Assembly: GCF_000152965.1 (NCBI RefSeq)
Contig: NZ_AANB01000005.1
Span: forward strand, 62,001-126,000
Length of the DNA stretch: 64,000 bases
Direction of reading: 5' to 3'
Source: Roseobacter sp. MED193
GTDB lineage: Bacteria > Pseudomonadota > Alphaproteobacteria > Rhodobacterales > Rhodobacteraceae
Made by a program: the position numbers and the translations under genes
In this document: positions 7,768 to 15,981 of the stretch, in pieces
Layout: the number at the start of each line of letters is the position of its first letter
Position numbering within the stretch: the stretch's first letter is position 1
The notes under the pieces: model-generated
Told to the model about the DNA's origin: nothing
What the model saw: the letters and a program-made list of their open reading frames with translations, nothing else
Database searches by the model: none

Positions 7768-9087
7768 TCAGATATCAAGAGTGGTATCGCGTTCCCATTG
7801 GGAGAAATGGGTTACAAAAGACGTCCATTCCTGCATCTTCATCTTGATGTAAGAAGCAGAGAATTCCTCGCCCAGCTTTGCCTTCAACGCGGCGTCCTCG
7901 TCGAACCAGCGGATCGCGTCCAGCAGGTTCAGCGGCAGTTTGGGCGCGTCGGTGACAGTGTGGCCCTCGGCATACATGTCGATGTCGTAACGCGGGCCAG
8001 GATCGGCCTTGGTTTTGATCCCCGACAGGCCAGCGGCGATGATCACGGCCTGCAGCAGGTAGGGGTTGGCAGCGCCATCAGGCAGGCGCAGCTCAAAACG
8101 GCCAGGCCCCGGTACGCGCACCATATGCGTGCGGTTGTTGCCGGTCCAGGTCACGGTATTCGGAGCCCAGGTGGCGCCCGACATGGTGCGCGGCGCGTTG
8201 ATACGCTTGTAGCTATTCACGGTCGGATTGGTGATCGCCGCCAGCGCGCTTGCGTGTTTCATAATGCCACCCAGGAAGGCAGCGCCCTGCTCGGACAGGC
8301 CCAGCTCACCTGTCTGACCAGTGCCCTTGTCGGTGGCAAAGACATTTGTCTTGCCCGCCAGATCCCAGACCGAGATATGGGCGTGGCAGCCGTTGCCGGT
8401 CAGCCCTTCAACGGGTTTTGGCATGAAGGTCGCGCGCAGCCCGTGTTTTTCAGCGACAGATTTCACCATGAACTTGAAAAAGCTGTGCTTGTCGGCGGTT
8501 TTCAGGGCGTCGTCGAATTCCCAGTTCATCTCGAACTGGCCGTTGGCGTCCTCATGGTCATTCTGGTACGGGCCCCAGCCCAGCTCTAACATGTAATCAC
8601 ACACTTCGGCGATCACGTCATAGCGCCGCATCACGGCCTGTTGGTCATAACAGGGTTTTTCAGCCGTATCGGCGGGGTCTGAAATCTTGTCGCCCTCAGG
8701 CGTCAGCAGGAAAAATTCTGCCTCGATGCCAGTTTTTACGTTCAGGCCAAGTTCGGCGGCCTCGGCCACCAGTTTGCGCAGCACATTGCGCGGCGCCTGT
8801 GCGACGTCTGCGCCCTCCATCACTGGATTGGCGGCGACCCAGGCGACCTCTGGCTTCCAGGGCAGCTGAATGACAGTTTCGGGGTCTGGCACCGCAAGCA
8901 TGTCGGGATGCGCTGGTGTCATGTCCAGCCAGGTTGCAAAGCCGGCAAAGCCTGCACCGTCTTCCTGCATATCCGCAATGGCTTGCGCAGGCACCAGCTT
9001 GGCCCGCTGTCCACCGAAAAGATCGGTGAATGAAATCATGAAGTACTTGATGCCCTTTTCCTGGGCGAAGGCGGCCAGATCGGTCAT
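7768..9087 (-). CDS. glnT: GlnT-type glutamine synthetase (or gamma-glutamylmethylamide synthetase)
   Basis: About 439 residues with glutamine-synthetase motifs: IEAEFFLL (metal-binding Glu pair), GQFEMNWEF, GNGCHAHISVWD (His and Asn of the active site) and RFELRLPDGAANPYL. It lacks the length and adenylylation region of GlnA and matches the short GlnT/GmaS branch. GlnT makes glutamine; the near-identical GmaS joins glutamate and methylamine. Sequence reading alone cannot separate them, and the methylamine genes mgdABCD are absent nearby. An AGGGAA eight bases before the ATG at 9087 supports this start over the one at 9105. It is the last gene of a four-gene operon, after a hairpin. Confidence 0.85.
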   Translation of the reverse strand: MTDLAAFAQEKGIKYFMISFTDLFGGQRAKLVPAQAIADMQEDGAGFAGFATWLDMTPAHPDMLAVPDPETVIQLPWKPEVAWVAANPVMEGADVAQAPRNVLRKLVAEAAELGLNVKTGIEAEFFLLTPEGDKISDPADTAEKPCYDQQAVMRRYDVIAEVCDYMLELGWGPYQNDHEDANGQFEMNWEFDDALKTADKHSFFKFMVKSVAEKHGLRATFMPKPVEGLTGNGCHAHISVWDLAGKTNVFATDKGTGQTGELGLSEQGAAFLGGIMKHASALAAITNPTVNSYKRINAPRTMSGATWAPNTVTWTGNNRTHMVRVPGPGRFELRLPDGAANPYLLQAVIIAAGLSGIKTKADPGPRYDIDMYAEGHTVTDAPKLPLNLLDAIRWFDEDAALKAKLGEEFSASYIKMKMQEWTSFVTHFSQWERDTTLDI

Positions 9088-9106
9088 TTGGTCGTTCCCT
9101 GTCATT

Positions 9107-9134
9107 GAAAGAAAGGCGGGGAAGTCTCCCCGCC
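9107..9134 (-). terminator. Terminator-like hairpin between the glutamate-synthase-like gene and glnT
   Basis: Perfect 8-bp stem (GGCGGGGA / TCCCCGCC) with a four-base loop, followed on the minus strand by TTTCTTTC. It sits in the 57-base gap before glnT, so it probably acts as a partial terminator that lowers or separately sets glnT expression. Confidence 0.55.
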
Positions 9135-9144
9135 CCTGGGCGTT

Positions 9145-10470
9145 TCAGAATCCGGGTTTTCCGGGGTACCAGTTGGTGCCTGCCAGCGGCACCTGGGCCA
9201 TGGCGGCGGCCTCCATCGTCAGCGCACATAGATCCTCGGGTTCGAGGTTGTGCACATGGCTTTTGCCGCAGGCGCGCGCCAGCGTCTGGCATTCCAGCGT
9301 CAGCACATTGAGGTAGTTGCGCAGGCGCCGACCGGCCTCGGTCGGGTCAAGACGGGCCATCAGATCGGCGTCCTGCGTGGTGATACCAGCAGGGTCGCGG
9401 CCTTCGTGCCAATCGTCATAGGCGCCGGTGGTGGAGCCCAGTTTCTGGTATTCGGCCTCCCACTTGGGGTCATTATCCCCCAGCGCAACAAGCGCGGCAG
9501 TCCCAATGGAGACAGCATCAGCCCCGAGCGCCAGGGCCTTGGCCACATCCGCGCCGGTGCGAATGCCACCGGAGACCACCAGCTGGACTTCGCGGTGCAT
9601 GCCCAGATCCTGCAAGGCCTGAACGGCGGGGCGAATGCAGGCCAGCGTCGGCTGGCCCACATGTTCGATGAACACGTCCTGTGTGGCAGCGGTGCCGCCC
9701 TGCATACCATCCAGAACCACCACATCGGCCCCAGCCTTCACGGCAAGTGCTGTGTCGTAATAGGGGCGCGCACCGCCGATCTTGACATAGATCGGCTTCT
9801 CCCAATTGGTGATCTCGCGCAGCTCGAGGATCTTGATCTCCAGATCGTCGGGGCCGGTCCAGTCTGGGTGACGGCAGGCTGAACGCTGGTCGATCCCCTC
9901 AGGCAGGCAACGCATCCCAGCAACGCGTTCGGTGATCTTCTGGCCCAGCAACATGCCGCCGCCGCCGGGCTTGGCACCCTGCCCGACCACAACCTCAATC
10001 GCATCGGCGCGACGCAGGTCATCGGGGTTCATCCCATAACGACTGGGCAGGTATTGATAGACCAGCTTTTCAGAATGGCCGCGCTCTTCCTCGGTCATGC
10101 CGCCGTCGCCTGTGGTGGTCGAGGTGCCAGCCATGGTGGCGCCACGGCCCAGGGCCTCTTTTGCCGGGCCGGAAAGCGAGCCAAAGGACATCCCCGCGAT
10201 GGTGATCGGGATATCCAGCTCGATCGGTTTCTTGGCGAACCGTGTGCCCAGCGTCACGCTGGTGGTGCATTTCTCACGGTATCCTTCCAGCGGGTAGCGG
10301 CTCATAGAGGCGCCGAGGAACAGCAGATCGTCGAAATGCGGCACCCGGCGTTTGGCGCCACCACCACGAATGTCATAGATGCCAGTATCCGCAGCACGGC
10401 GAATTTCCGAGTTGGTATCGTTTGAGAAGGTCCACGACTGACGCGGCAGGGTATTTGGGGTGTTTTCCAT
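9145..10470 (-). CDS. FMN-binding glutamate synthase-family protein (GlxD/MgsC type)
   Basis: The 441-residue protein corresponds to the FMN/Fe-S synthase domain of the glutamate synthase large subunit. It shows ITIAGMSFGSLSGPAKEAL, STTTGDGGMTEEER, GQGAKPGGGGMLLG and VVSGGIRTGADVAKALALGA, the TIM-barrel FMN and 2-oxoglutarate site pattern. In N-methylglutamate synthase (MgsABC) and the rhizobial GlxBCD set, the three domains of glutamate synthase are separate proteins encoded in this same order. A GAGGAG ribosome site precedes the ATG at 10470. The product is either N-methylglutamate or another glutamate-derived compound. No NAD(P)H beta subunit is adjacent. Confidence 0.85.
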   Translation of the reverse strand: MENTPNTLPRQSWTFSNDTNSEIRRAADTGIYDIRGGGAKRRVPHFDDLLFLGASMSRYPLEGYREKCTTSVTLGTRFAKKPIELDIPITIAGMSFGSLSGPAKEALGRGATMAGTSTTTGDGGMTEEERGHSEKLVYQYLPSRYGMNPDDLRRADAIEVVVGQGAKPGGGGMLLGQKITERVAGMRCLPEGIDQRSACRHPDWTGPDDLEIKILELREITNWEKPIYVKIGGARPYYDTALAVKAGADVVVLDGMQGGTAATQDVFIEHVGQPTLACIRPAVQALQDLGMHREVQLVVSGGIRTGADVAKALALGADAVSIGTAALVALGDNDPKWEAEYQKLGSTTGAYDDWHEGRDPAGITTQDADLMARLDPTEAGRRLRNYLNVLTLECQTLARACGKSHVHNLEPEDLCALTMEAAAMAQVPLAGTNWYPGKPGF

Positions 10471-10482
10471 CTGTCGCTCTCC

Positions 10483-11169
10483 TCAGTATTCGCCGGCGTG
10501 GTCGATGTTGAAGTTGTAAAGCCTGCGCGCTGAGCCATAGCGTTTGAACTCTTGCGGTTGCGCGTCAGCACCGGCACGGGCCAGCAGATCGGTCAGCAGC
10601 TCTATGTGTTCTGGGCGCATCTCTTTTTCGATGCAGTCGGCGCCAAGGGATTTGACCTCTCCGCGCACGAACAAGCACGCCTCGTAAAGACTGTCCCCCA
10701 GGGCGTCCCCGGCATCGCCCAGGACAACCAGGTTGCCTTTTTGCGCCATGAAGGCAGACATATGGCCAATGTTGCCATGCACCACGATGTCGATGCCTTT
10801 CATCGAAATGCCACAGCGCGAAGAGGCGTTGCCTTTGATATTCAGCAGACCACCATGGCCGGTGGCTCCGGCGTATTGGCTGGCGTCACCTTCGATGGTA
10901 ACGATGCCGGACATCATGTTTTCCGCAACACCCGGACCCGCCGAACCTGTCACGGTGATCTCAGCCTCCTGGTTCATGCCTGCACAGTAATAGCCGGTCG
11001 AGCCGTTCACGGTCACGCGGATCGCGCCATCCAAACCGCAGGCCATGGCGTGGCTGCCACGGGGGTTTTCAATGACAAATTCATCGTTCGCCTGGGCCTT
11101 GGCAGCAGCCTGCAGGCTGGTGTTGACCGCGCGCAGGTCAAGCTGCGCCATGTCGAGAGTGGTACTCAT
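10483..11169 (-). CDS. GXGXG-domain protein (glutamate synthase alpha C-terminal domain; GlxC/MgsB type)
   Basis: The 228 residues form the right-handed beta-helix GXGXG domain of glutamate synthase: repeated turns such as GSTGYYCAGMNQEAEITVTG, GPGVAENMMSGIVTIEGDAS and GATGHGGLLNIKGNAS. In the complete enzyme this domain braces the amidotransferase and FMN domains. Here it is a free subunit encoded between the genes for those two domains (3-base and 12-base gaps), so all three should assemble into one enzyme. A GGGAG precedes the start. Confidence 0.85.
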   Translation of the reverse strand: MSTTLDMAQLDLRAVNTSLQAAAKAQANDEFVIENPRGSHAMACGLDGAIRVTVNGSTGYYCAGMNQEAEITVTGSAGPGVAENMMSGIVTIEGDASQYAGATGHGGLLNIKGNASSRCGISMKGIDIVVHGNIGHMSAFMAQKGNLVVLGDAGDALGDSLYEACLFVRGEVKSLGADCIEKEMRPEHIELLTDLLARAGADAQPQEFKRYGSARRLYNFNIDHAGEY

Positions 11170-11172
11170 GGT

Positions 11173-12063
11173 TCAGCGCTCCCAGAAATAGACGGTTGCG
11201 GGTTCGGGTTCCCAGACACGGGCCCCATCGATACCAGGTAAATCTGCGAAAGCACGGTATTCGCTGGCAAAAGCAACATAGTCGTCGGTTTCGGCCATCA
11301 CGGCGGGCTTGCAGGCGATCGGGTCACGCACGACACCAAAGCCGTCTTTGGTGCCCGCCACGAAGGTAAAGAACCCGTCCAGGTCCTCCAGCGTGCCCTC
11401 TAGCGCTTCACCCAAAGTGGCCCCTTCGGCAACGCGCGAGGAGATATAGGCCGCCCCAACCTCGGTATCGTTTTCCGAGCGGGTGAAGACCCCCTTGCGC
11501 GCCAGCGTGCGGCGCATCTGGTTGTGGTTCGAAAGTGAACCATTGTGCACCAGACACTGGTCATCGGCGGTCGAAAACGGGTGCGCACCCATTGTGGTGA
11601 CAGCACTTTCGGTGGCCATACGGGTATGGCCAATCCCGTGGCTGCCGCCCATGCCCCGCAGGTCAAAACGTGCGGCCACATCCTCGGGCAAACCGACCTC
11701 TTTGTAGATTTCCATCGACTGGCCCGACCCCATGATACGCAGGCCATTCTCCTCAAGAAAAGCAATCGCAGCCGTTTCTGTGTCAGCTGGCACAGTCAGC
11801 ACGGCATGTGTGCTGATCACTTTTATGCCCACTGGCTTGTTGATCGCAGCGCTCAGGCGCCCGTCCAACCCGAGGAATGCCTCATTTGGCGTATCCGATT
11901 GAATGGTGATCTTGATCACACCCTCGGTCTCATCGCCATAGATCGCGATCCCGGCGCTATCAGGCCCCCGGTCGGTCATGGTGATGAGCATCTCCGTGAG
12001 CATGTCGCCCAATTGCGGGCGCAGTTCTTCCTTTTTCAGGAACAGCCCTACGATGCCACACAT
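11173..12063 (-). CDS. Class II glutamine amidotransferase subunit (GlxB/MgsA type)
   Basis: About 296 residues. The protein must begin at the ATG at 12063, because removal of this Met exposes the nucleophile Cys in MCGIVGLF; the longer frame from 12075 would bury it. Further Ntn-hydrolase signatures are TDRGPDSAGIAIYGDE, GIGHTRMATESAVT and HNGSLSNH. It releases ammonia (or performs amide transfer) from glutamine for the FMN subunit. In MgsA the homologous domain works with gamma-glutamylmethylamide. It is the first gene of the operon, downstream of a palindromic promoter region. Confidence 0.85.
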   Translation of the reverse strand: MCGIVGLFLKKEELRPQLGDMLTEMLITMTDRGPDSAGIAIYGDETEGVIKITIQSDTPNEAFLGLDGRLSAAINKPVGIKVISTHAVLTVPADTETAAIAFLEENGLRIMGSGQSMEIYKEVGLPEDVAARFDLRGMGGSHGIGHTRMATESAVTTMGAHPFSTADDQCLVHNGSLSNHNQMRRTLARKGVFTRSENDTEVGAAYISSRVAEGATLGEALEGTLEDLDGFFTFVAGTKDGFGVVRDPIACKPAVMAETDDYVAFASEYRAFADLPGIDGARVWEPEPATVYFWER

Positions 12064-12144
12064 TGCTTTCTCCAATTTGCTTCGGCCTCTATGCCGTCAC
12101 AAATTGACTACAGGGAAAGTTTATTTACTAAAAATGCAATTATT

Positions 12145-12157
12145 TTCCCCTGGGGAA
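12145..12157. promoter_or_regulatory. Palindromic candidate operator for the amidotransferase-glnT operon
   Basis: TTCCCCTGGGGAA is a perfect 6-bp inverted repeat around one base, in an AT-rich stretch 82 bases upstream of the operon's first start codon. The XRE-cupin gene ends about 90 bases further upstream on the same strand, so its product is the natural candidate to bind here. That pairing is inference. Confidence 0.45.
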
Positions 12158-12247
12158 TTTTCCTTACACTTTCCGCCCGCATCGAAGATTTTGCTCAACA
12201 GATCGGCAAAAATGCCGTCAACGCACATCTATTGAGCACACAGGAAA

Positions 12248-12913
12248 TCATCTTTGTTGTGGGTAAGTAATCACCGACAGGTAGCGCGCAGGAAGAGACA
12301 CCAGATTTTCGGGACCGTGTGGTGCATCCGCGTCAAAAAGCAAGCTGTCCCCTGGCTCCAGGTGATAGATCTGATCTCCGTGGCGGTAGTCGACAGCACC
12401 CTCCAACATGTATAACAGCTCCAGGCCTTCGTGCTGAAACGTCGGGAACCGGTCGCTCTCGGTGGTCAGCTCGATCAAATAGGGCTCAATCACGACACCC
12501 GAATTGTTAGATCCGATATGTCCCAACAGCTGGTACTGGTGGCCTGCACGGGTGCCTGCGCGTTCAATCTCAGCGCCCTGCCCGGCTTTGACATGCATCG
12601 CTCCGCGTGCCTCTTCAAAGCCTGAAAACAACTGCATCAAAGGCACCCGAAGGGCGTCGGCCAATACCTGAAGCGTATTGAGCGATGGAGAAATCACGCC
12701 ATTTTCGATTTTCGACAGCATCCCGACGGACAGCCCCGTCAGCTCCGCAAGATTGGCCCCTGTCAGGCGCTGCCGTTTTCGCAGCTCCCGCACCTGACGT
12801 CCGATGGCGACCTCCAGGTTCTTTTCGCGGACCTCCCGAACCGCATGGGGATTTTGAGACAAGGCCGCTCTCCCAGCCGAGGCGGTGGAGGTTTTGGGAG
12901 AATTCTTTGCCAT
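12248..12913 (-). CDS. XRE-family regulator with cupin domain
   Basis: An N-terminal helix-turn-helix (IGRQVRELRKRQRLTGANLAELTGLSVGMLSKIENG) is followed by a C-terminal cupin (GLELLYMLEGAVDYRHGD ... YHLEPGDSLLFDADAPHGPENL). Regulators of this build sense small metabolites and often control amine, polyamine or glutamate-derived compound use. It lies upstream of the amidotransferase-glnT operon in the same direction, with a 184-base gap holding a palindrome, and so probably controls it. The start is uncertain: ATGs at 12940 and 12913 are possible, and the longer frame to 13039 adds a non-conserved extension. Without it the length is about 222 residues, near the family's norm. Confidence 0.8.
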   Translation of the reverse strand: MAKNSPKTSTASAGRAALSQNPHAVREVREKNLEVAIGRQVRELRKRQRLTGANLAELTGLSVGMLSKIENGVISPSLNTLQVLADALRVPLMQLFSGFEEARGAMHVKAGQGAEIERAGTRAGHQYQLLGHIGSNNSGVVIEPYLIELTTESDRFPTFQHEGLELLYMLEGAVDYRHGDQIYHLEPGDSLLFDADAPHGPENLVSLPARYLSVITYPQQR

Positions 12914-13238
12914 AGCTGCCGATAATCCTGAACTGTTCATCTGACCGGGTCGAATCCCGCCAGCACGTTTCACCCACTGGCGCCAAGATTCTGAAACAAC
13001 ATCGCCATAGGGCGGCCGGAACGCAACGACCAATCCCACAGCCTGCCCGCAGGCCGCAATGTCCGGCGAATTTTGAACACAGGCCCCTCCCCGGACCTTC
13101 GCACCAGTCCATTGTGCCCTGTTGAGACTGGCGCATGCGGGTTCCTTTCACCTGTAACGCCACGTGCTGGGGGCTTGCAAAGGCAGGCTGTCTAGCGGAG
13201 GTTTTATGTTACATTAACTGATGTGCTGGGAGCATATG
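12914..13238. other. Divergent intergenic region between the XRE-cupin and acyl-CoA synthetase genes
   Basis: About 325 bases without a supported gene. It should hold both promoters. An AT-rich stretch (TATGTTACATTAACT) just before the acyl-CoA synthetase is a plausible promoter core for the plus strand, and part of the region could encode extra N-terminal residues of the XRE protein. No clear hairpin or repeat was seen. Confidence 0.4.
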
Positions 13239-15116
13239 ATGGCAGATTTCGGTACACATCCGATTAAGTCCCAAAGTGATCTTTTGCGCTTTGAAACCGA
13301 GATGTCGCTTGAGGCACGTTTGCCCGAGCAGAGCATTTTGGACGTGTTCATCAACAGCGCCGCACGGTCCCCAGACGCCACAGCGATGACAATGCTCATG
13401 ACCGGCGCGCCAGATGAAACCCCACGGCAGGTCAGCTATCAGGACTTGCTGGGACAGATCCGGCGCGCCGCCAATCTGTTTGCACAGATCGGCGGTACAG
13501 CGCCAGGTGTCGCCTTCATGCTGCCTGCGCTGGTGGAAACCCATGCCACCCTGTGGGGCGCTGAGACGGTGGGATATGCAGTTCCCATCAACTTTCTGCT
13601 GCAACCTGAAAGCATCGTCGAACTGCTCCGGGCCGCGGAGGTGAAGATACTGGTGGCTTTGGGACCCCACCCGCAACTGGACATCTGGGAAAAGGCGCTA
13701 GTGATACAGGCGCAAATGCCTGAGCTCCAGTTGGTGCGCCTGTCGCCTCCGGGCGCCGCGGCAGACGACGGGATTATTGATTTCGCCACTGCGATGGCAG
13801 AACAGCCTGACGATCACCTGACATTTGGGGATGCCCGCAGCGGGGATGATCTCGCCGCCTATTTCCATACTGGCGGCACCACAGGCGTGCCAAAGTTGGT
13901 GGCGCATACCCATCGCAGTCAGCTGGTAGCGGCCTTTGGCGGGGCGGTCATGTGCGGCTACACGCCAGATGATGTTTTGACCGCCACCTTCCCATTATTT
14001 CATGTTGCCGGCACCATCGTCGCTGGCTTGAGCGGCTTCATGGCGGGTATTGAGCTGCTGGTCATAACACCGGCGGGATTGCGTAACCCTGCTGTGGTTG
14101 CCAACTTTTGGCAATTGGTCGCCGATCACAAGGTCACACTGGTGGCCGGCGTGCCAACAGCGCTGGGGGCTGTGTTGCAAACACCTTTGGGTGACAATGA
14201 CATCAGCACCGTCCGCGCGGGCATGACGGGCGCCTCGCTGTTGCCACCAGCCGTCGCCAACAGTTTCAAAGACGTCACAGGATGCACGCTGTACGAAATT
14301 CTCGGGATGACAGAGGCCTCCGGCCTGATCAGCATTGACCCACCATTTGGCAAAGGCACCTCCGGCTCCGTGGGCTGGGCCTTGCCCTATACGCAGGTCG
14401 ATGTGTTGAAACTCAATGCCGATGGAAGCCTGGGTGGGGTTTGCGATGTCGAAGAGATCGGTGTGATCGCAATCCGTGGGGATCATATTTCGCCCGGGTA
14501 CCGCGACCCGGCCCACAATGACGGTGTCTTTGCACAGGGCGTGCTGAACTCAGGTGACCTGGGGTACAAAGACGCCAATGGCTGTCTCTACGTGGCAGGT
14601 CGCTCCAAAGATCTGATCATTCGATCCGGACACAACATCGATCCAACCATGATCGAAAACGCCCTGAGCACGCACCCCGATGTGGCCCTTGCCGCAGCGG
14701 TTGGCCTGCCCGATGCCTATGCAGGTGAACTCCCCATGTGCTATGTGCAGCTGCACCCAGAGGCCAGTGTCAGCATTGCAGAACTTATGGCACATGCACA
14801 AAAGACCATCGATGAACGCCCCGCTTGGCCTAAAATCATAGAGGTGATTGACGCAATTCCACTGACCTCGGTTGGCAAGATTTTCAAACCGAGCCTTCGC
14901 TGTGACGCAGCAAAACTGGTGGTGTCCAAAGTACTTACAGAGGAGTTCAACCTGCCCAACGCGCAGGTGGATGCCGCGACGGGTGGTCCACGCGGGCTTT
15001 GCGTGACAGTGACCCTGCCCAGCGACGCCCAAGCATCGGCACAAGCGGTTGAAGCGGCCTTGGCCAACTATCTGTTCGAGACAGATATCGAAATCGCCCC
15101 AGCCGTACCCGGATAA
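13239..15116 (+). CDS. AMP-dependent acyl-CoA synthetase
   Basis: About 625 residues of the ANL superfamily. The ATP/AMP-binding loop is YFHTGGTTGVPKLVAHTH. The adenylate motif region reads ILGMTEASGLIS, and the hinge region GDLGYKDANGCLYVAGRSKDLI is followed by RSGHNIDPTMIE. The enzyme activates a carboxylic acid as an acyl-AMP and passes it to CoA. The substrate is not evident. The start at 13239 has GGGAG six bases upstream. It is a single-gene unit ending in a strong hairpin. Its divergence from the XRE-cupin gene may be coincidental. Confidence 0.85.
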   Translation: MADFGTHPIKSQSDLLRFETEMSLEARLPEQSILDVFINSAARSPDATAMTMLMTGAPDETPRQVSYQDLLGQIRRAANLFAQIGGTAPGVAFMLPALVETHATLWGAETVGYAVPINFLLQPESIVELLRAAEVKILVALGPHPQLDIWEKALVIQAQMPELQLVRLSPPGAAADDGIIDFATAMAEQPDDHLTFGDARSGDDLAAYFHTGGTTGVPKLVAHTHRSQLVAAFGGAVMCGYTPDDVLTATFPLFHVAGTIVAGLSGFMAGIELLVITPAGLRNPAVVANFWQLVADHKVTLVAGVPTALGAVLQTPLGDNDISTVRAGMTGASLLPPAVANSFKDVTGCTLYEILGMTEASGLISIDPPFGKGTSGSVGWALPYTQVDVLKLNADGSLGGVCDVEEIGVIAIRGDHISPGYRDPAHNDGVFAQGVLNSGDLGYKDANGCLYVAGRSKDLIIRSGHNIDPTMIENALSTHPDVALAAAVGLPDAYAGELPMCYVQLHPEASVSIAELMAHAQKTIDERPAWPKIIEVIDAIPLTSVGKIFKPSLRCDAAKLVVSKVLTEEFNLPNAQVDAATGGPRGLCVTVTLPSDAQASAQAVEAALANYLFETDIEIAPAVPG

Positions 15117-15122
15117 CCATGG

Positions 15123-15150
15123 GACATGGCCGGAAATCTCCGGCCATGTC
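15123..15150. terminator. Bidirectional hairpin between convergent genes
   Basis: Perfect 12-bp inverted repeat (GACATGGCCGGA / TCCGGCCATGTC) with a 4-base loop, six bases after the acyl-CoA synthetase stop and 21 bases from the end of the convergent PfpI gene. There is no long T run, but position and strength support termination for both genes. Confidence 0.6.
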
Positions 15151-15171
15151 AGCGATGAAAGATGAGGAACG

Positions 15172-15858
15172 TTAGGCCCGCAGTTGCTGCAACAGCAGCT
15201 CCGCCACTTTCTCAGACGAGGCAGGGTTTTGGCCCGTGATCAGATTGCCGTCTTGGCTGGCAAAAGGAGCCCAGTCGGCGCCTTTGGAGAACTTGCCTCC
15301 GCGGTCAATGAGCGTGTCTTCGACCAGCAATGGTACGATATCCGTCAGGCCAACGGCGTCTTCTTCACTATTGGTGAAACCTGTCACAGCGCGGTCTTTG
15401 ACAATATATGCGCCATTTGCGTCCTTGGTGTTGGCCAGCACGATGGGGGCATGACAGACGGCAGCAACAGGCTTGTTTGTGGCCCAAAAGGCCTCGATCA
15501 ACGCGATCGAGTTTGTGTCTGTCACCAAATCCCACATCGGACCGTGGCCACCAGGATAAAAGACCGCATCATAATCTTCGGCCTTCACCTCGGACAGTTT
15601 GGCCGTCTCGCTCAACGCCGCATTGGCGGCTGCGTCCGCCTTAAAGCGCCGTGTTGCCTCGGTTTCTGCGGCCGGATCATCGCTTTTGGGGTCCAGTGGT
15701 GGCTGCCCGCCCTTGGGGGAGGCCAGAGTGATTTTCACACCAGCATCTTGCAACAGGTAATAGGGTGCCGCCAGTTCTTCCAGCCAGAAGCCGGTAGGCT
15801 CGCCTGTGTCGCCCAGTTTGTCGTGTGAGGTGACTACCACCAGAACAGAGTTGGTCAT
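15172..15858 (-). CDS. DJ-1/PfpI family protein (Hsp31-like)
   Basis: This 228-residue protein of the type 1 glutamine amidotransferase fold has the nucleophile Cys in the elbow VAAVCHAPIVL and the acidic residue region YDAVFYPGGHGPMWDL. These match Hsp31-like class I DJ-1/PfpI proteins, which act as glyoxalase III, deglycase or chaperone. It also has FTNSEEDAVGL near the C-terminal part, as in this subgroup. It is divergent from a LysR gene with a palindrome between them, the usual arrangement for a LysR-controlled gene. Electrophile or methylglyoxal stress response is inference. Confidence 0.85.
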   Translation of the reverse strand: MTNSVLVVVTSHDKLGDTGEPTGFWLEELAAPYYLLQDAGVKITLASPKGGQPPLDPKSDDPAAETEATRRFKADAAANAALSETAKLSEVKAEDYDAVFYPGGHGPMWDLVTDTNSIALIEAFWATNKPVAAVCHAPIVLANTKDANGAYIVKDRAVTGFTNSEEDAVGLTDIVPLLVEDTLIDRGGKFSKGADWAPFASQDGNLITGQNPASSEKVAELLLQQLRA

Positions 15859-15946
15859 CGCGGTTTTCCTTGATCAGAATACAGTGCTGAAACGGACCTA
15901 TCATTGTTGCCGTGCATTCATTATCCCGCTAATTGTCAAAACATAA

Positions 15947-15960
15947 TTGCAGCACTGCAA
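15947..15960. promoter_or_regulatory. Candidate LysR binding site
   Basis: TTGCAG-CA-CTGCAA is a perfect 6-bp inverted repeat in the 123-base region between the divergent PfpI and LysR genes, 22 bases before the LysR start. Such dyads with a T at one end and an A at the other fit the LysR T-N11-A style of box only loosely. Its position favours autoregulation plus control of the PfpI gene. Confidence 0.45.
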
Positions 15961-15981
15961 CAATAAGGTGACGGGCGGCCC

